Assembly: GCA_030686995.1 (NCBI GenBank)
Contig: CM060696.1
Location: forward strand, 15,390,487 to 15,454,486
Length of the DNA stretch: 64,000 bases
Direction: 5' to 3'
From: Artemisia argyi
Taxonomy: Eukaryota; Streptophyta; Magnoliopsida; Asterales; Asteraceae
Below are positions 12,401 through 22,171 of this stretch, in pieces. The notes below the pieces were generated by a model. It ran no database searches, had not been told where the DNA came from, and saw only the letters and a list, made by a program, of their open reading frames with translations. A program made the position numbers and the translations under genes. Within the stretch, counting starts at the first letter, position 1. The number at the start of each line of letters is the position of its first letter.

Positions 12401-12781
12401 CTCAGCGATGTCGGTGAAATTTCGGATGTGTGCATAGGGGTCTTCGTTATCAAACCCGTGAAAGGATATACTCGTGATTAAGTTGAGTAATCCGTGATTG
12501 ATTTCAAAGTTGGCATTGATGTCCGGAATCACAATAGCTCTCCTCACACCATTGAATGGTGATTGGAGTTGTTCTTCCATCGGACGCGGATCAAATGCCG
12601 GTTGTTGTCCCATCGGCGGGATAACATTGTGCTGCGGACCACCCATCGGTGGGGGTCCGTTGTGTTCGTTTTGGTTCATCTCCTCCTCGTCAAGGAAATG
12701 AACCCGACTCGTATGTCGTAAAACCCGCTCGGGGTTAGAGAACGGAGATGTAAGACTCTCAAACGAAGATCGGGTGTGCAT
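9431..12781 (-). pseudogene. Gag-aspartic protease polyprotein of element B, one nonsense codon
   Basis: Retrotransposon capsid and protease polyprotein, 1117 codons in one frame, broken only by a TGA at codon 167 (12281-12283). The start is ATG at 12781. Order: Retrotrans_gag-type capsid around codons 90-260; zinc knuckle CETCGGPHVYYEC (codons 317-329, C-x2-C-x3-H-x4-C); a long Asn/Gln/Gly-rich low-complexity stretch (about 370-475); a retropepsin-like domain with DSGAS (723-727) and ILGRPFL downstream. In place of reverse transcriptase there follows an acidic tail with four F-E-[SA]-F-x-F-D repeats (about 941-1021), then a hydrophobic segment of about 21 residues (1074-1094) that could span a membrane. 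The stop may be a mutation or a readthrough point; a lone tryptophan-to-stop change is the simpler reading. The missing polymerase marks B as dependent on another element. Confidence 0.85.
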
Positions 12782-13270
12782 ACACCACGAACAAAATTAA
12801 AAAGAAAATGAAAAAGAAAAGAGAAAAGAAAATCTTTTTGTTTTTTATATTTTTTCACAAAAACTTATTATTTCTTTTGTTTTTCTTTTCTTAAAACGTA
12901 ACGTTAATCGAAAACCGTTTCTTTCAAAACCACGCGCGACGGGACGGGAGAGAAGAATGGATCTCTCTTCAGCTAGCAATTTAATGTCTTAGCTTCCGTA
13001 TTTCCCGCTTATTCGGTTGTAGTAATTGAAATAGTCCGATAAACAACTAAATTACGTTTTCGTTATATTGAGAGACTTATTTGGTTTACAACGCCCTTTC
13101 TTTCGATCGAGTCGAGGCTGTAACTTTTATTATTTTTTTGGTATTTTTGAAAACACTTTAGTAAAAGTGTTTTTGATTTTTCAATTTTTATAGAGATATA
13201 TATACAAAATAGAAGAAGGCTTATCAAAACACGATTTTCCAAAACAATTATTCAAAAATTCACTTTAAGC

Positions 13271-13290
13271 CTTCCTCGGCAACGGCGCCA
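13271..13290 (-). other. Primer binding site of element B
   Basis: Minus-strand TGGCGCCGTTGCCGAGGAAG, 5 nt inside the 5' LTR end at 13296. This type is common in Athila/Tat-like Gypsy elements. Confidence 0.85.
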
Positions 13291-13295
13291 AAAAT

Positions 13296-14049
13296 TGATT
13301 CGTGTCAATTATAGTATAATTATATTCCGAGGAAATACCGGTTAAAGTAATTCCCGGGTCGTTCTTCCCAACGAAAGCTCAAATGGAATATTTGAATTAT
13401 CGAATCGGGAATCGTGTAGTGAAATTGAGTAGTGAAAGAGTGATATAGTGAAAATAGCAATCAAGGAAATCAAATATTAACAAACAACAATAAAGCATAC
13501 AAATATTACGAGCTAACTATGCACCAAATTGAAAAACGCGAAAACGGTAATGCACACGCAAAATTAAAACGTAACGTATTACGAAAAATGACCCTACGAA
13601 CTTGAAATTATTTTCTAAAAATTAAAAACTAATAAAAAGAATTTTAGGAAAAAGAAAAAATATTTTTTTGACTTTTCTTTTATTTTCTAGAATTAACTTT
13701 GCATTTATTGAATTAAAAGTGAATTAAAACTAAGAAAAATAGAAAAATAAAGTGGAAAAATGAAAATTAAATTCTAAAAATTCTAAAATATTATAAAAGA
13801 AATTTAAAAATTATTTTTGTATTTTTCAGAACCTTTTTGTATTTTTTATTGATTTTTGAATTTTAAAAACTATTTAAAAATTGAAAATAATCAAAAAGAA
13901 TTATTAAAAATAGTAAAAATGGTCAGAAAAATCTGGAAAAATTCCAGAAAATCAAAAATAATAAAAAGAACTTAAAATAAAATTTTGAAGAAAAATTGAA
14001 AAGTTTGACTGCTTATTCAAGCAAAACTGCTTATCACAAGTGCTTATCA
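13296..14049 (-). repeat. 5' LTR of element B, internally deleted
   Basis: Aligns without gaps to 3692-4443, then jumps to the terminal CA and the TTTTG duplication. Bases equivalent to 4444-7189 of the full LTR are missing, about 2746 bp. The U3 start and probably the promoter are lost, so this copy is unlikely to be transcribed from its own LTR. Confidence 0.8.
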
Positions 14050-14054
14050 TTTTG

Positions 14055-14389
14055 ACAATTTTAAACTTTGGAGCGAATTGGGGAGTAAAGATTTGAAAAA
14101 TCTTGAGCAAAATTTTGAAAAGTTTTGAAAAACCCTTTTGAAAAATTTTGAATAAATTTTGCTCAAGATTAAGAAGTTTTAGATAAGCTTTGCATGAGAA
14201 CTTCTTCTTGTTTTCAAGGATAAGTGCACATTTGGTTTTAAAGAATGGTTTAGCAAGACACTTTCCTTTAATTAAAACCCGAGTTGTACACTGTAATGTG
14301 TGCACAAGTCGTAATGTTTAAGCCCGGGTTGTAAGCTGAAGTACTTACAAGCCATTAAGAATTTGAGATTAGACAACAACCTTGGGAAC
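14055..14389 (-). mobile_element. Element A interior between gag and nested element B
   Basis: No gene supported. Contains an inverted pairing of TTGAGCAAAATTT (about 14101) and AAATTTTGCTCAAG (about 14154), plus a pattern like the duplicated polypurine cassettes on the other side of B. This is where pol would be expected. Confidence 0.6.
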
Positions 14390-16716
14390 CTATTTAAGCA
14401 CGGCACCAATGGGTTTACCAAATTTTGAAATCCATTTGTAGGTTGTGTCAATCTGATTTAAAGATGTTGAATTCCAACAAGGACTGAAAACCGGTGTTTC
14501 ATTTTGAAATAACACTCGTGGAATCAATGGAGATTTAAAACTCTTTTTCTGTTGAAAATTGTTTGAGAAACCCGGCGTTTCTCTTGGAGTTTTAAAATAT
14601 GAAGAAGAAGATTTCCATCTAGAGTTGAACCTCATGGGTTCTTTTTTAAGATTTGTTTCTGTGATAAATGGAAACCTTCCGGTATTTGGAATGTTCAAAG
14701 CAGAGTCATTTTCATGTTGTAGCGAAAGCAATTCTAATATTGAATATTTGAAAGGTTTTGAACGACTTTGCTTTGGTTTCCACACTTGCTTTACTGGTGT
14801 AAAACGAGAGTGTGGAGTTTGAAAACCATGATTATTTTCTTTTGAAGCATTTGGGGGTTTCAAAAAACTTAGTTTTGGTCTCCACACTTGCTTTACCGAT
14901 GTAAAACGAGAGTGTGGAGTGTGAAAAACATGATTCTTTTCTTTTGAAGCATTTGGATTTGAAAACCTTTTAGAAGTAAATGTTTCAGAAAAACTTGGTC
15001 TCTTTGAAAACTTCCTTCCTTTTTGCAAAGAATAGGTTGTAAACTGAGAAACCCTTTTCGAAAATGGTTTTGAAGATTCACCCGTGTAAACCTTCTTCGA
15101 AACACTCACTTCTTGTGTTGAAATATTTGAAATTGGAGCTTTTCCCTTTGATCGGTTAAGAGTATCAAACTTCACTTTTAAAGCATTGTATGAAACTCTC
15201 AAATCATTGTATTCTTTTTGAAGAGAAAGATAATCTTGGGATGCCAATTTTGATTCTAAAGAAGCAATTTGTTTCAAAAGTTGATCCTTTTCGGCTTTAG
15301 AATCATCCGTTTTACGAGCCAATTTCCGTTCGAACTCAACATTTTCTTTTTCAAGTCTTTCAAAATAATTTTCAAATTTGGTTACTTTGTTGAAAAAGTC
15401 GGTTTTGGCATCCTCAAAATCGTTTGTTTGTTGAGCTAAGAGTGTTTCAAGCTCAACCACTTTCGTTTGAAGCACATGATTTTCATTTTCAAAAAGATAC
15501 ATTTTCTCCCCCATTTCCTTTTCAAAATCTGGAGTATTAGAATCGAGCAGGGGTTTTGGGAAGGAAACTTTTATGATTTGAAAATCAACATTTTTCTTTT
15601 TCATTGATTCAATCTTTTGCAAAACATTTTCAAACTTTTTATCTGCAAATTCATTCAATTGAGACTTCAAATCTTCAGTCTCTTTTTGTTTCAAGTTTGA
15701 GTTTTGTTTCTGAACTCGTGAACTTTTGATTGAATCAAATAGGTTTTTGTAAATCTGTTTCAAACGCTCAATCTCTTTTTCGTATTTTGAAATCTGACAT
15801 TTCATAGACACGTTTTCATCTTCAACTTGTTCAAGCTTTGACATCCAGGGGTTTTCAAAAGACTGCTTTTCAAGATTGTGTTGTAAAGCCAGCTCAAAGT
15901 TAATGCTTTGTGCTTGACATCTTTGAAAATTTTGTTCAAGAGAAAATATTTGACGTTTAAGTTTCTCTTGGATGTCGTTTGACTCTTTTAAAATCTTCTC
16001 ATTTTCGTGTCTCAACATCCCATTTTCCACTCTTAAGTTTTCAGACTCAACACTCAACGATTTATCACAAGCAAATTTTTCAAAAACTTTCAATTTAGCT
16101 TCTAAATCAACAATGTCGTTAAGATACGAGTCTTCCTTTTTCCTTTTTCTCACTTTATGTTCACAAAATTCCTTTTTGCAAGTTGACAACTCTGTTTGTG
16201 TTTTTGAAAGCTCTTTTTGAAGTTGTTCAACTTGTTGTTTGAGTTCACATTTTTCATTTTCGAGTTTTGAAACCAATTTTCCGTTCGACTCAATTGATTC
16301 GCGTATTTTGTGTTAAGATCTTGTTCTTTATTGTAATATTCTTGAAATCCCACTTCAAAACTTTTTTCATGTTTAACCTTGTGTTCCAGATTTGAAAGTT
16401 GTATTTTATAGCACTCAATGTCCCTTATCAATGACACATTTTTTTCTTTTAGTTCAAAATTGAGCTTGTTATATTGAGTAACTTTATATTGCATTTTCTT
16501 AATTATCAAAGCAGTTGAAGCACATTCTTGATCATGAGTCACATTGTTATGTTCAACCTTACCTCCATTAGGATCCACGTGTAGAAATTCAGGAGTAATA
16601 TTTCTATCATCCTGATTCACCACATATGTGTCGTTAGTGTACTCAGGTTGTCCATGACTTAGTGTACTCAGGTTGTCCATGACTTTGTGTCTCATGAGCA
16701 AGCACATTCTTCTCAA
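14390..16716 (-). pseudogene. Coiled-coil gag of Sirevirus-like element A, frameshifted
   Basis: Two overlapping minus-strand reading frames (16716-16150 and 16276-14390) make up one gag remnant. The frame changes by one base near 16290-16310, where a short deletion or insertion is needed to join them. The protein is rich in Lys, Glu and Gln with heptad patterns typical of the long coiled coil in Sirevirus Gag. Near the C-terminus, a 34-residue unit (TPHSRFT..VKQVW.PK) occurs twice in tandem (14778-14960, 102-bp period). No CCHC knuckle and no protease follow; the ORF stops at 14390. The capsid part expected upstream of 16716 is absent or decayed. Element assignment is firm; exact ends are approximate. 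Confidence 0.75.
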
Positions 16717-18334
16717 ATGAATCTCTTATCTGTTGTTCACGATTTATCAATAACTAGCACGGTAGTTATGTCCATACGAACCCGAATAATCTCAAAATAA
16801 TTCTCAATCTCGGTATCCCAAAAAATTCAATCTCAAAATAATTCTCAATCTCGGAGTATCAAAGCTTAATTAAAAAAACCGTGATCCAAAATTATAACCA
16901 ATCTCGGATTATCGAATCTCAAACAAAATCGTGTGGTATAATAATTTTAGCCCAAACTTTAAAACAATTGTGTCAAGCATAAAAGCCCAGTCCAATGGAA
17001 TCTCATCGACCCAATCTAAACATACACGCCCTAAATAAACGGATATAAACTAGTTAACCCTATTTATTTCTGTATAAAAAAACAAACTTAACACTCGCTG
17101 CCCTAATTTCACTCACAATTTTAACCTTACGCAGCCACCAAAACTTTACTCTCACCCAACATTTTCTCAAAAAACCAAACGCAGATATTAAAAAATCGTC
17201 CTTGTGATTCTTGTTTTCTTTGATACTGAAAATGAAACACCTAAATCCACAACCCAAATTCGTCTATCGTTTTAATCTAAATCAAATCGAACACAAACAC
17301 AATCACTGAATCTTCTTGTTATCCTCAATCAACGAAACCAGTAGCAATCAGATCTTCAAGAAGGTGAAAGGTAGGTATCTTTTGTGTTGTTGTTTTTATA
17401 CTTGAACCGAAAGCAAGTATGACAGAAACACGAGTTGTTTTTGTTATAACTTTGAAATTTCGGATATAAAAGGTATATATCTACTACAAGGATCTGTGAT
17501 GTAAACTCTCTTGTAGTTTTGTTCTTTAGAACGAGTCTTCGTTTCCACTATGAGATGGACTGAGATCTTGAACTTGTTCCTATATGTTTCTTTTCTGTTT
17601 TAAATCGGAGATCTAAGTTATTGTTCTTTTCTTTGTGAGCATGTTGGTTTGGTTTGGTTTTGTTTTGGTTGATGTTGTAGACATGCGATGGGAGTTAGAT
17701 AAAAACAGGATTTGTTGTTATGGTATGGGTACAATTTGGATGTGTTTGAATCTGGTCTTTTTATCTGCTTTTAGACTTTTGATTTCCTAACTCGATAAAT
17801 CTATGGATCCTAACTCGATAAGTTGTGCAAAATCGTGTATAGTTTGGCCTAAGTATTAAGCAACAGAAAACCTTACTCGATAAACGATAAGGTGCAATGC
17901 CAAACTCGGCAAAAATAGTAACTCGACAACAATTGCAAACTCGCCAGAAAAAGTTTATAACTTGCCAAAACTTAGTTAACTCGATATACAGCTGACTAAC
18001 TCGATAAAAATGCAACTAACTCGATAAAATTGCAACTTACTCGATAAAATGGACTCTTAACTCGATGATCTTCAAAAAAAATCCCAGAAAACCCAGAAAT
18101 ACGAGTCCAATAAAATGAGATATAATTTTTTTTTTCGATAAACCCACCAGATCTGATATGTTTGACCACTAATAATACCATATATGACCACTTAAAAACT
18201 GTTAAAACAAAAATTATGTAACATACTAAGAAACTTGTAATAACAATTTTAAAATAATGACATATTTGACAAGATTTGACCAAAAAAGATGAGACTTTAA
18301 AACACACAAAAAAAAACATCTAAATCATCTTCTA
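16717..18334 (-). mobile_element. 5' leader of element A with ACTCGATAA cluster
   Basis: No ORF of note on the sense strand. From 17790 to 18066 the motif ACTCGAT or a close variant (plus-strand reading) occurs about 11 times, near the PBS. A 26-bp phrase (AATCTCAAAATAATTCTCAA...) is duplicated around 16790 and 16830. At about 17040-17750 the plus strand reads like a host promoter, leader and intron start: TATAAAAA at 17073, CT-rich leader, donor-like AAAG/GTAGGTAT near 17368. That piece may have been captured in antisense. Confidence 0.6.
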
Positions 18335-18347
18335 GCTCTTGATACCA
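18335..18347 (-). other. Primer binding site of element A
   Basis: Minus-strand TGGTATCAAGAGC, 2 nt inside the 5' LTR. One base longer than the usual initiator-Met tRNA complement TGGTATCAGAGC. Confidence 0.85.
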
Positions 18348-18349
18348 AT

Positions 18350-18773
18350 TGTTAGGACCCAAGTTTTACATCATTTCACACATATAAGATCTAGAGAGAG
18401 AAAGATGATAAGTTTTAGAGAGAGAGAGAAACATGAGAGGAAATAAGAGAATTTCTTATTCCTAATGAGCCAACAACCAACCTCAAATGAGAGGTTTACA
18501 AGACTATTTATAGGCCATGTCTAGGGCAACTAACATCTTTCACATTATATCACTTATAGCCCTTAGACTTTGGCAAAACATGGAAACATTAATAAACTAG
18601 CATAAAACATATTAAATCTTTAACGTACAAACATAATATTGTACCCTGTTACACGACTCATTGACTCGATAATGATCGTTACTTCAAACGTTCCCAACAA
18701 TCTCCCCCTAAGGGACGATCATTGAGATCTCTCTTTGATTGCATTTATGATCATCACTTTTGCGTTTCCAACA
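18350..18773 (-). repeat. 5' LTR of element A
   Basis: Same 424 bp as 741-1164 with about four substitutions. The sense strand starts TGTTGGAAACGC at 18773 and ends GGTCCTAACA at 18350. Confidence 0.92.
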
Positions 18774-19061
18774 AGCAGCTTCATCAAACGTGCTTTCAGC
18801 TTCATCCTCACCTCTAACAGCAGCAGCTTGAGCTTCAGCAACACGTTGAGCTTCAGCAGCATCTACCTCTTCCAAATACTCTCTATAGTATGACTTTTTC
18901 CTCAACCATACCATAATCCGGTCTTTCTGCCACGGTGCACAGTTCGCATGAGAACCATATTTATCAAAATTTTCAACGCCCCAATGATTTATAATTTCAC
19001 TATACAAGAGCTCGTGTGATAAAGCCTTCGACCACTCCTGTTCCGGCGTTAAACCATCCAT
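18774..19061 (-). pseudogene. 5' half of unrecognised ORF split by retrotransposon A
   Basis: N-terminal 96 codons of the ORF that ends at 565-740. The start ATG at 19061 opens MDGLTPEQEW; an in-frame upstream extension to about 19217 is mostly repetitive flank. Visible features are an aromatic/basic segment (WQKDRIMVWLRKKSYYREYL) and an Ala/Glu-rich helix (AAEAQRVAEAQAAA). The frame stays open across the insertion point when one AGCAG copy is removed, so the gene was intact when element A inserted. Any transcript would now read into the LTR. The product is unknown; a compact nuclear or transposon-related protein is possible. Confidence 0.65.
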
Positions 19062-19390
19062 TATGAGAATCAAGAATGTATGTGTAAAATGAGACGGAAA
19101 TGATTTTGTGAGGATGTATATAGGTAAAGAATGAGACGGGAATGATTTTGTGAGTATATATATGAGTAAAATATTTGGAGAGATAATACCGTCGACATGT
19201 CGACGGGAAAAACACACGGGAAAAAATGCCGCCGTATATATGAGTAAAATATTTGCAGTTTACTATATAAACTTAAAACAATTGATTTATTTGCCCCTAT
19301 ATATCTTCTTGGTTACGTAAGCAATTTTGGTAAGTTCTTTGAGTAGCCAAAAGCAATGAATCAAAGTTTAGTGACATAATATCACGAGAA
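19062..19390. promoter_or_regulatory. Bidirectional upstream region between split ORF and DOG1-like gene
   Basis: Holds tandem duplications: GAGACGGGAATGATTTTGTG-type units at about 19091-19155, and TATATATGAGTAAAATATTT at about 19158 and 19236. A perfect 18-bp palindrome (CCGTCGACATGTCGACGG) lies at 19189-19206. TATA-like sequences occur at 19263-19270 and 19296-19303. No gene is seen. Confidence 0.5.
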
Positions 19391-19399
19391 TATAAAACT

Positions 19400-19526
19400 T
19401 GCATGTGCAAAAACCTTAAAAGAAAAAACAAAATACTGAAGGATCCAACCTGTTAAATTTTACTAGGTATCCGCCCATGGTTTCTGAATATTACAAGATG
19501 CATGAATATACCATGCAAGTTGCATG
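19400..19526 (+). promoter_or_regulatory. Cluster of four RY motifs upstream of DOG1-like gene
   Basis: TGCATG at 19400-19405, 19499-19504 and 19521-19526, and CATGCA at 19512-19517, lie 89-215 bp before the ATG. The RY core CATGCA is bound by B3 factors of the ABI3/FUS3/LEC2 group in seeds. A TATA-like TATAAAAC sits at 19391-19398, so some motifs could be in the transcribed leader. Confidence 0.5.
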
Positions 19527-19614
19527 CTTAAATTCAACCTTCTCTTCTTTCATCTGCAACTTGCAATTAATCTGTTACAAATAAACAATTCATTCTACTC
19601 AATTATTCCTCACC

Positions 19615-20499
19615 ATGTCTCTTTGTCCTAAAAGCAAAGCTTTCATGGCACAACCAATAATTAATAGTACTCACAACCCTCAACGTGAAACATTCCATAG
19701 ATTCTTCGAACGTTGGATCTGCGAACAGAATTCATACTTGGAAGAGCTTGTATCAGCTGCTAGGAGCCACGAGACTAATGAAAACGACGACGCGGTTTTA
19801 GTTCCATTAATAGAAAGAGTTGTACGACATTACGAGCAATATTACCAAGCTAAATCCAAATGGGAAGAAAAAGATGCAATTTCCATGCTTACTCCTACAT
19901 GGAGAAGCAAGTTAGAGGATGCGTTTTTATGGATTGGAGGATGGCGTCCCACGTTAGCTATTCATTTGCTGTATTCAAAGTCAGGTATTCAGTTTGAGGC
20001 AAAAATTGGAGATCTCATTCGTGGATTAACGACTGGAGATCTAGGTGATCTTGGACATGATCAGATAGTACGAATAGATGAGTTGCAAAAGAAAACTATT
20101 CACAAAGAACGAGTTTTAAGTGAAAAAATGGCGAAACAGCAAGAAACTATTGCGGATAAGTCCATGGTCGAGCTTTCAAACGCGGTTTCAGAAATGATTA
20201 GGCATGAGAATGGTGATGTTGGCAATGAGGAGAATCATGAGGAAAAGATTGAATCAACGTTGGAGTCGAAGAAGGATGGTTTGGAGGAATTGTTACACAT
20301 GGCGGATGATTTGAGGTTGGAGACTTTGAAGGCCGTTACTGAAATATTGACGCCGATCCAGACAGTGTACTTTTTGATTGCTGCGGCCGAGCTTCATCTA
20401 AGGCTTCATGATTGGGGAAAGAAAAGGGATATCAACGGAGCGGAAAATATTACAAGTGGCGTCCGTAACCATCCTAGTGGTTTGCGAGTTCCTTCCTGA
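19615..20499 (+). CDS. DOG1-domain protein (DOG1-like)
   Basis: Single-exon gene for 294 residues, close to the size of Arabidopsis DOG1. The DOG1 domain, which is also the C-terminal domain of TGA bZIP factors, covers most of the protein: an N-terminal F-x-R-F-F-E-R-W...NSYLEEL segment (about residues 29-43), the WRSKLEDAFLWIGGWRPT signature (about 101-118), and a C-terminal LTPIQTVYFLIAAAELHLRLHDWG stretch (about 243-267). There is no bZIP region. Known members act in seed dormancy through PP2C phosphatases, or in pollen aperture formation; which applies here cannot be told. Residues 165-225 are Lys/Glu-rich and possibly coiled-coil. The first ATG has a TCACCATGTC context; a second in-frame ATG is codon 11. 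An AATAAA at 20622-20627 is a candidate poly(A) signal. A fragment of a sister copy lies at 40600-40737. Confidence 0.9.
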   Translation: MSLCPKSKAFMAQPIINSTHNPQRETFHRFFERWICEQNSYLEELVSAARSHETNENDDAVLVPLIERVVRHYEQYYQAKSKWEEKDAISMLTPTWRSKLEDAFLWIGGWRPTLAIHLLYSKSGIQFEAKIGDLIRGLTTGDLGDLGHDQIVRIDELQKKTIHKERVLSEKMAKQQETIADKSMVELSNAVSEMIRHENGDVGNEENHEEKIESTLESKKDGLEELLHMADDLRLETLKAVTEILTPIQTVYFLIAAAELHLRLHDWGKKRDINGAENITSGVRNHPSGLRVPS

Positions 20500-20618
20500 T
20501 ACATGTCATGATTATTTAATCAGAATCACGAGTTACTAGTATGACATAAGAAGATATAGCATCGATTATTCCAATTCCAACTGGTACTATCTTTTTTTCG
20601 TGCTTTATGTTAAAGATG

Positions 20619-20949
20619 TTAAATAAAGGGCTAATTATTTGAAATGTGTATAACTTGTCAATTTTTTGTTATTTTGTGTAGTCATCTTTAGTGTTTGCTA
20701 TTAAAAAACAAGTTTTTCTAATTTCGACATTTTTGTGTATTTTGTGGTTATTTATTCATGTAAAATGAACATTTTACCATTCGAAATTTGAAAAAATTAA
20801 GAGTAGAATGGTCACAAAAAATACACACAAAAGTCGAATTTTGATAGGTTTATGTTTTAATAACAAAAAAAAAAAAGATGAGTGCACAAAACAAAACAAG
20901 AAAAAGTAACAAGTTAGATGTATTTTCGAATCATTAGACCTTAAATAAA
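20619..20949. mobile_element. Mutator-type MITE, 313 bp, with 9-bp duplication
   Basis: The element proper is 20628-20940, flanked by TTAAATAAA at 20619-20627 and 20941-20949. The ends are inverted: GGGCTAATTATTTGAAATG at left and a reverse-complement GGTCTAATGATTCGAAAAT at right, about 75% alike over some 55 bp. No coding capacity. A 9-bp duplication points to the Mutator superfamily. It lies 129 bp after the DOG1-like stop codon, and its target duplication repeats an AATAAA. Confidence 0.75.
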
Positions 20950-22170
20950 ATAGGGTCATTAAAACTTCTAGGAAAGATTATTATGTATTTACGTCGTATG
21001 AACGGTGCATCGGATAGATTTTGTTCTATTTTTTATTCGTTCAACGACGAGAAAGTAGTCTTGTGGCATTTTCTGAATCTTAGTTTATTGAATCAGTGAA
21101 ATTTTAATATTATAATACTACTATTTTGTTCAATTTTGAGCAACTTGAATGCAATGACGGTCTTTAAATCATACTACTAGTTACGTTATACACTGGTTAA
21201 TTATTCAAAATTGACTGATCTTGTACCCTATACGTCATCATCCATGCATGTTGTCATAGCTCAGGGACGGAGCCAGGAACAAATATGACCGGGTGTACAA
21301 AATATTTTTAACCATGATATAATAGAGTTTAAGATGCTAATTATTGCTAAGTAAATAAGGCTTAAAACACATCGATGGACCGAGGTCATTTAAGATATAT
21401 TTGAGAAAAATCGATGTTTTTTCTTAAAATTAACACTATATCGAATAATATGGATAAAGCTCCACCCTGGTCATGAACACGATCGTTAATTCGATGCTTT
21501 TTCTTAAAATCGATGCTTTTACATTCCAAATTGGTCATGAACACGATCTAGACCATATGGATAAAGCTCCACCCTGGAAGCTCGATTTCTAAACGTTCGG
21601 TTAGGATTGTATGTAGTCGTTTTCAGAATAGCCTGGCTTTGCCCGATCAAAGAAGCATAGTTTTTTCGTAACAAGGATATACTGCTCTTAACGGTTTTTT
21701 TAGTCAAATAATACCTTTTTACCTTTTTAGTATCTCGTGGTTTACAGAATGATATATTACACATCCTTGCAACTATATAACGACTATATATTTTCTTGAA
21801 AAAAGAGTAGAAGACTTAAAAATACACTATAAATTTTGGATTAAGTGGTTGTTTGAATGGTTCAATTACTTCTTGATCATGCTAGCTTTCATCAGGTTTG
21901 GTATTTCTGAACCTTTTATAAAAAAAAAATTGTTCTTGTAAAATAAATCAATTACTTTTACTATGTTATTTTGATTTTCCTATTTTATTAAAGGAGAAAT
22001 TATGAAAACTAGCTTATATTTTTCTAAGAGATAGACATGTGCATCAAAGTCATATTTGCCATAAACATTATGCCAAACTTGAACAAGTTCCCATGCTTAA
22101 TTGCAACCCACAAAAACACCTTATATATACCAATCCCGCTTCTGGAGGTTCGGGAGGGGACCTCGACTCT
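20950..22170. other. AT-rich intergenic DNA with a possible hAT-like remnant
   Basis: No gene supported. At 21261-21469 the ends TCAGGGACGGAGC and the reverse complement of GCTCCACCCTG resemble weak inverted termini. The phrase ATGGATAAAGCTCCACCCTGG occurs twice (near 21450 and 21558), as does CATGAACACGATC. The minus-strand ORF at 21519-21764 has no recognisable domain. Confidence 0.4.
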
Positions 22171-22171
22171 G

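Larger units (their letters stand above)
3692..14049 (-). mobile_element. Ty3/Gypsy-type element B (gag-protease only), nested in A
   Basis: Minus-strand LTR element flanked by TTTTG (3687-3691 and 14050-14054). The flanks are contiguous in Sirevirus A once B is removed. The 3' LTR is 3692-7191. The 5' LTR is 13296-14049 and has an internal deletion. The PBS is TGGCGCCGTTGCCGAGGA, of the type seen in Athila/Tat-like Gypsy elements. The interior (7192-13295) encodes one Gag-protease polyprotein with a single nonsense codon, followed by 2.2 kb without a gene. There is no reverse transcriptase, RNase H or integrase, so B is non-autonomous. The shared LTR parts (about 750 bp) differ by about one substitution, so B is younger than its host A. 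Confidence 0.88.
741..18773 (-). mobile_element. Sirevirus-like Ty1/Copia element A, gag-only derivative with nested Gypsy
   Basis: Complete LTR element on the minus strand. Its 424-bp LTRs (18350-18773 is the 5' LTR, 741-1164 the 3' LTR) start TGTTGG and end AACA on the sense strand and are flanked by AGCAG. The PBS is initiator-Met type (18335-18347) and the polypurine tract abuts the 3' LTR (1165-1174). Without the nested Gypsy element B (3692-14049) it is about 7.7 kb. The interior holds a 1.6-kb leader, a coiled-coil gag and a 2.8-kb 3' non-coding region with several polypurine-like tracts. No integrase, reverse transcriptase or RNase H is present, so it is non-autonomous. I count about 4 LTR differences in 424 bp, which suggests a recent insertion. 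Placement in Sirevirus rests on the long coiled-coil Gag, the multiple polypurine tracts and similarity to element E. Confidence 0.88.

Noticed and set aside
21261..21469. A hAT MITE with CAGGG ends
   Set aside because: Termini are short and the candidate flanking duplications (GTCATAGC and GTCATGAA) do not match well.
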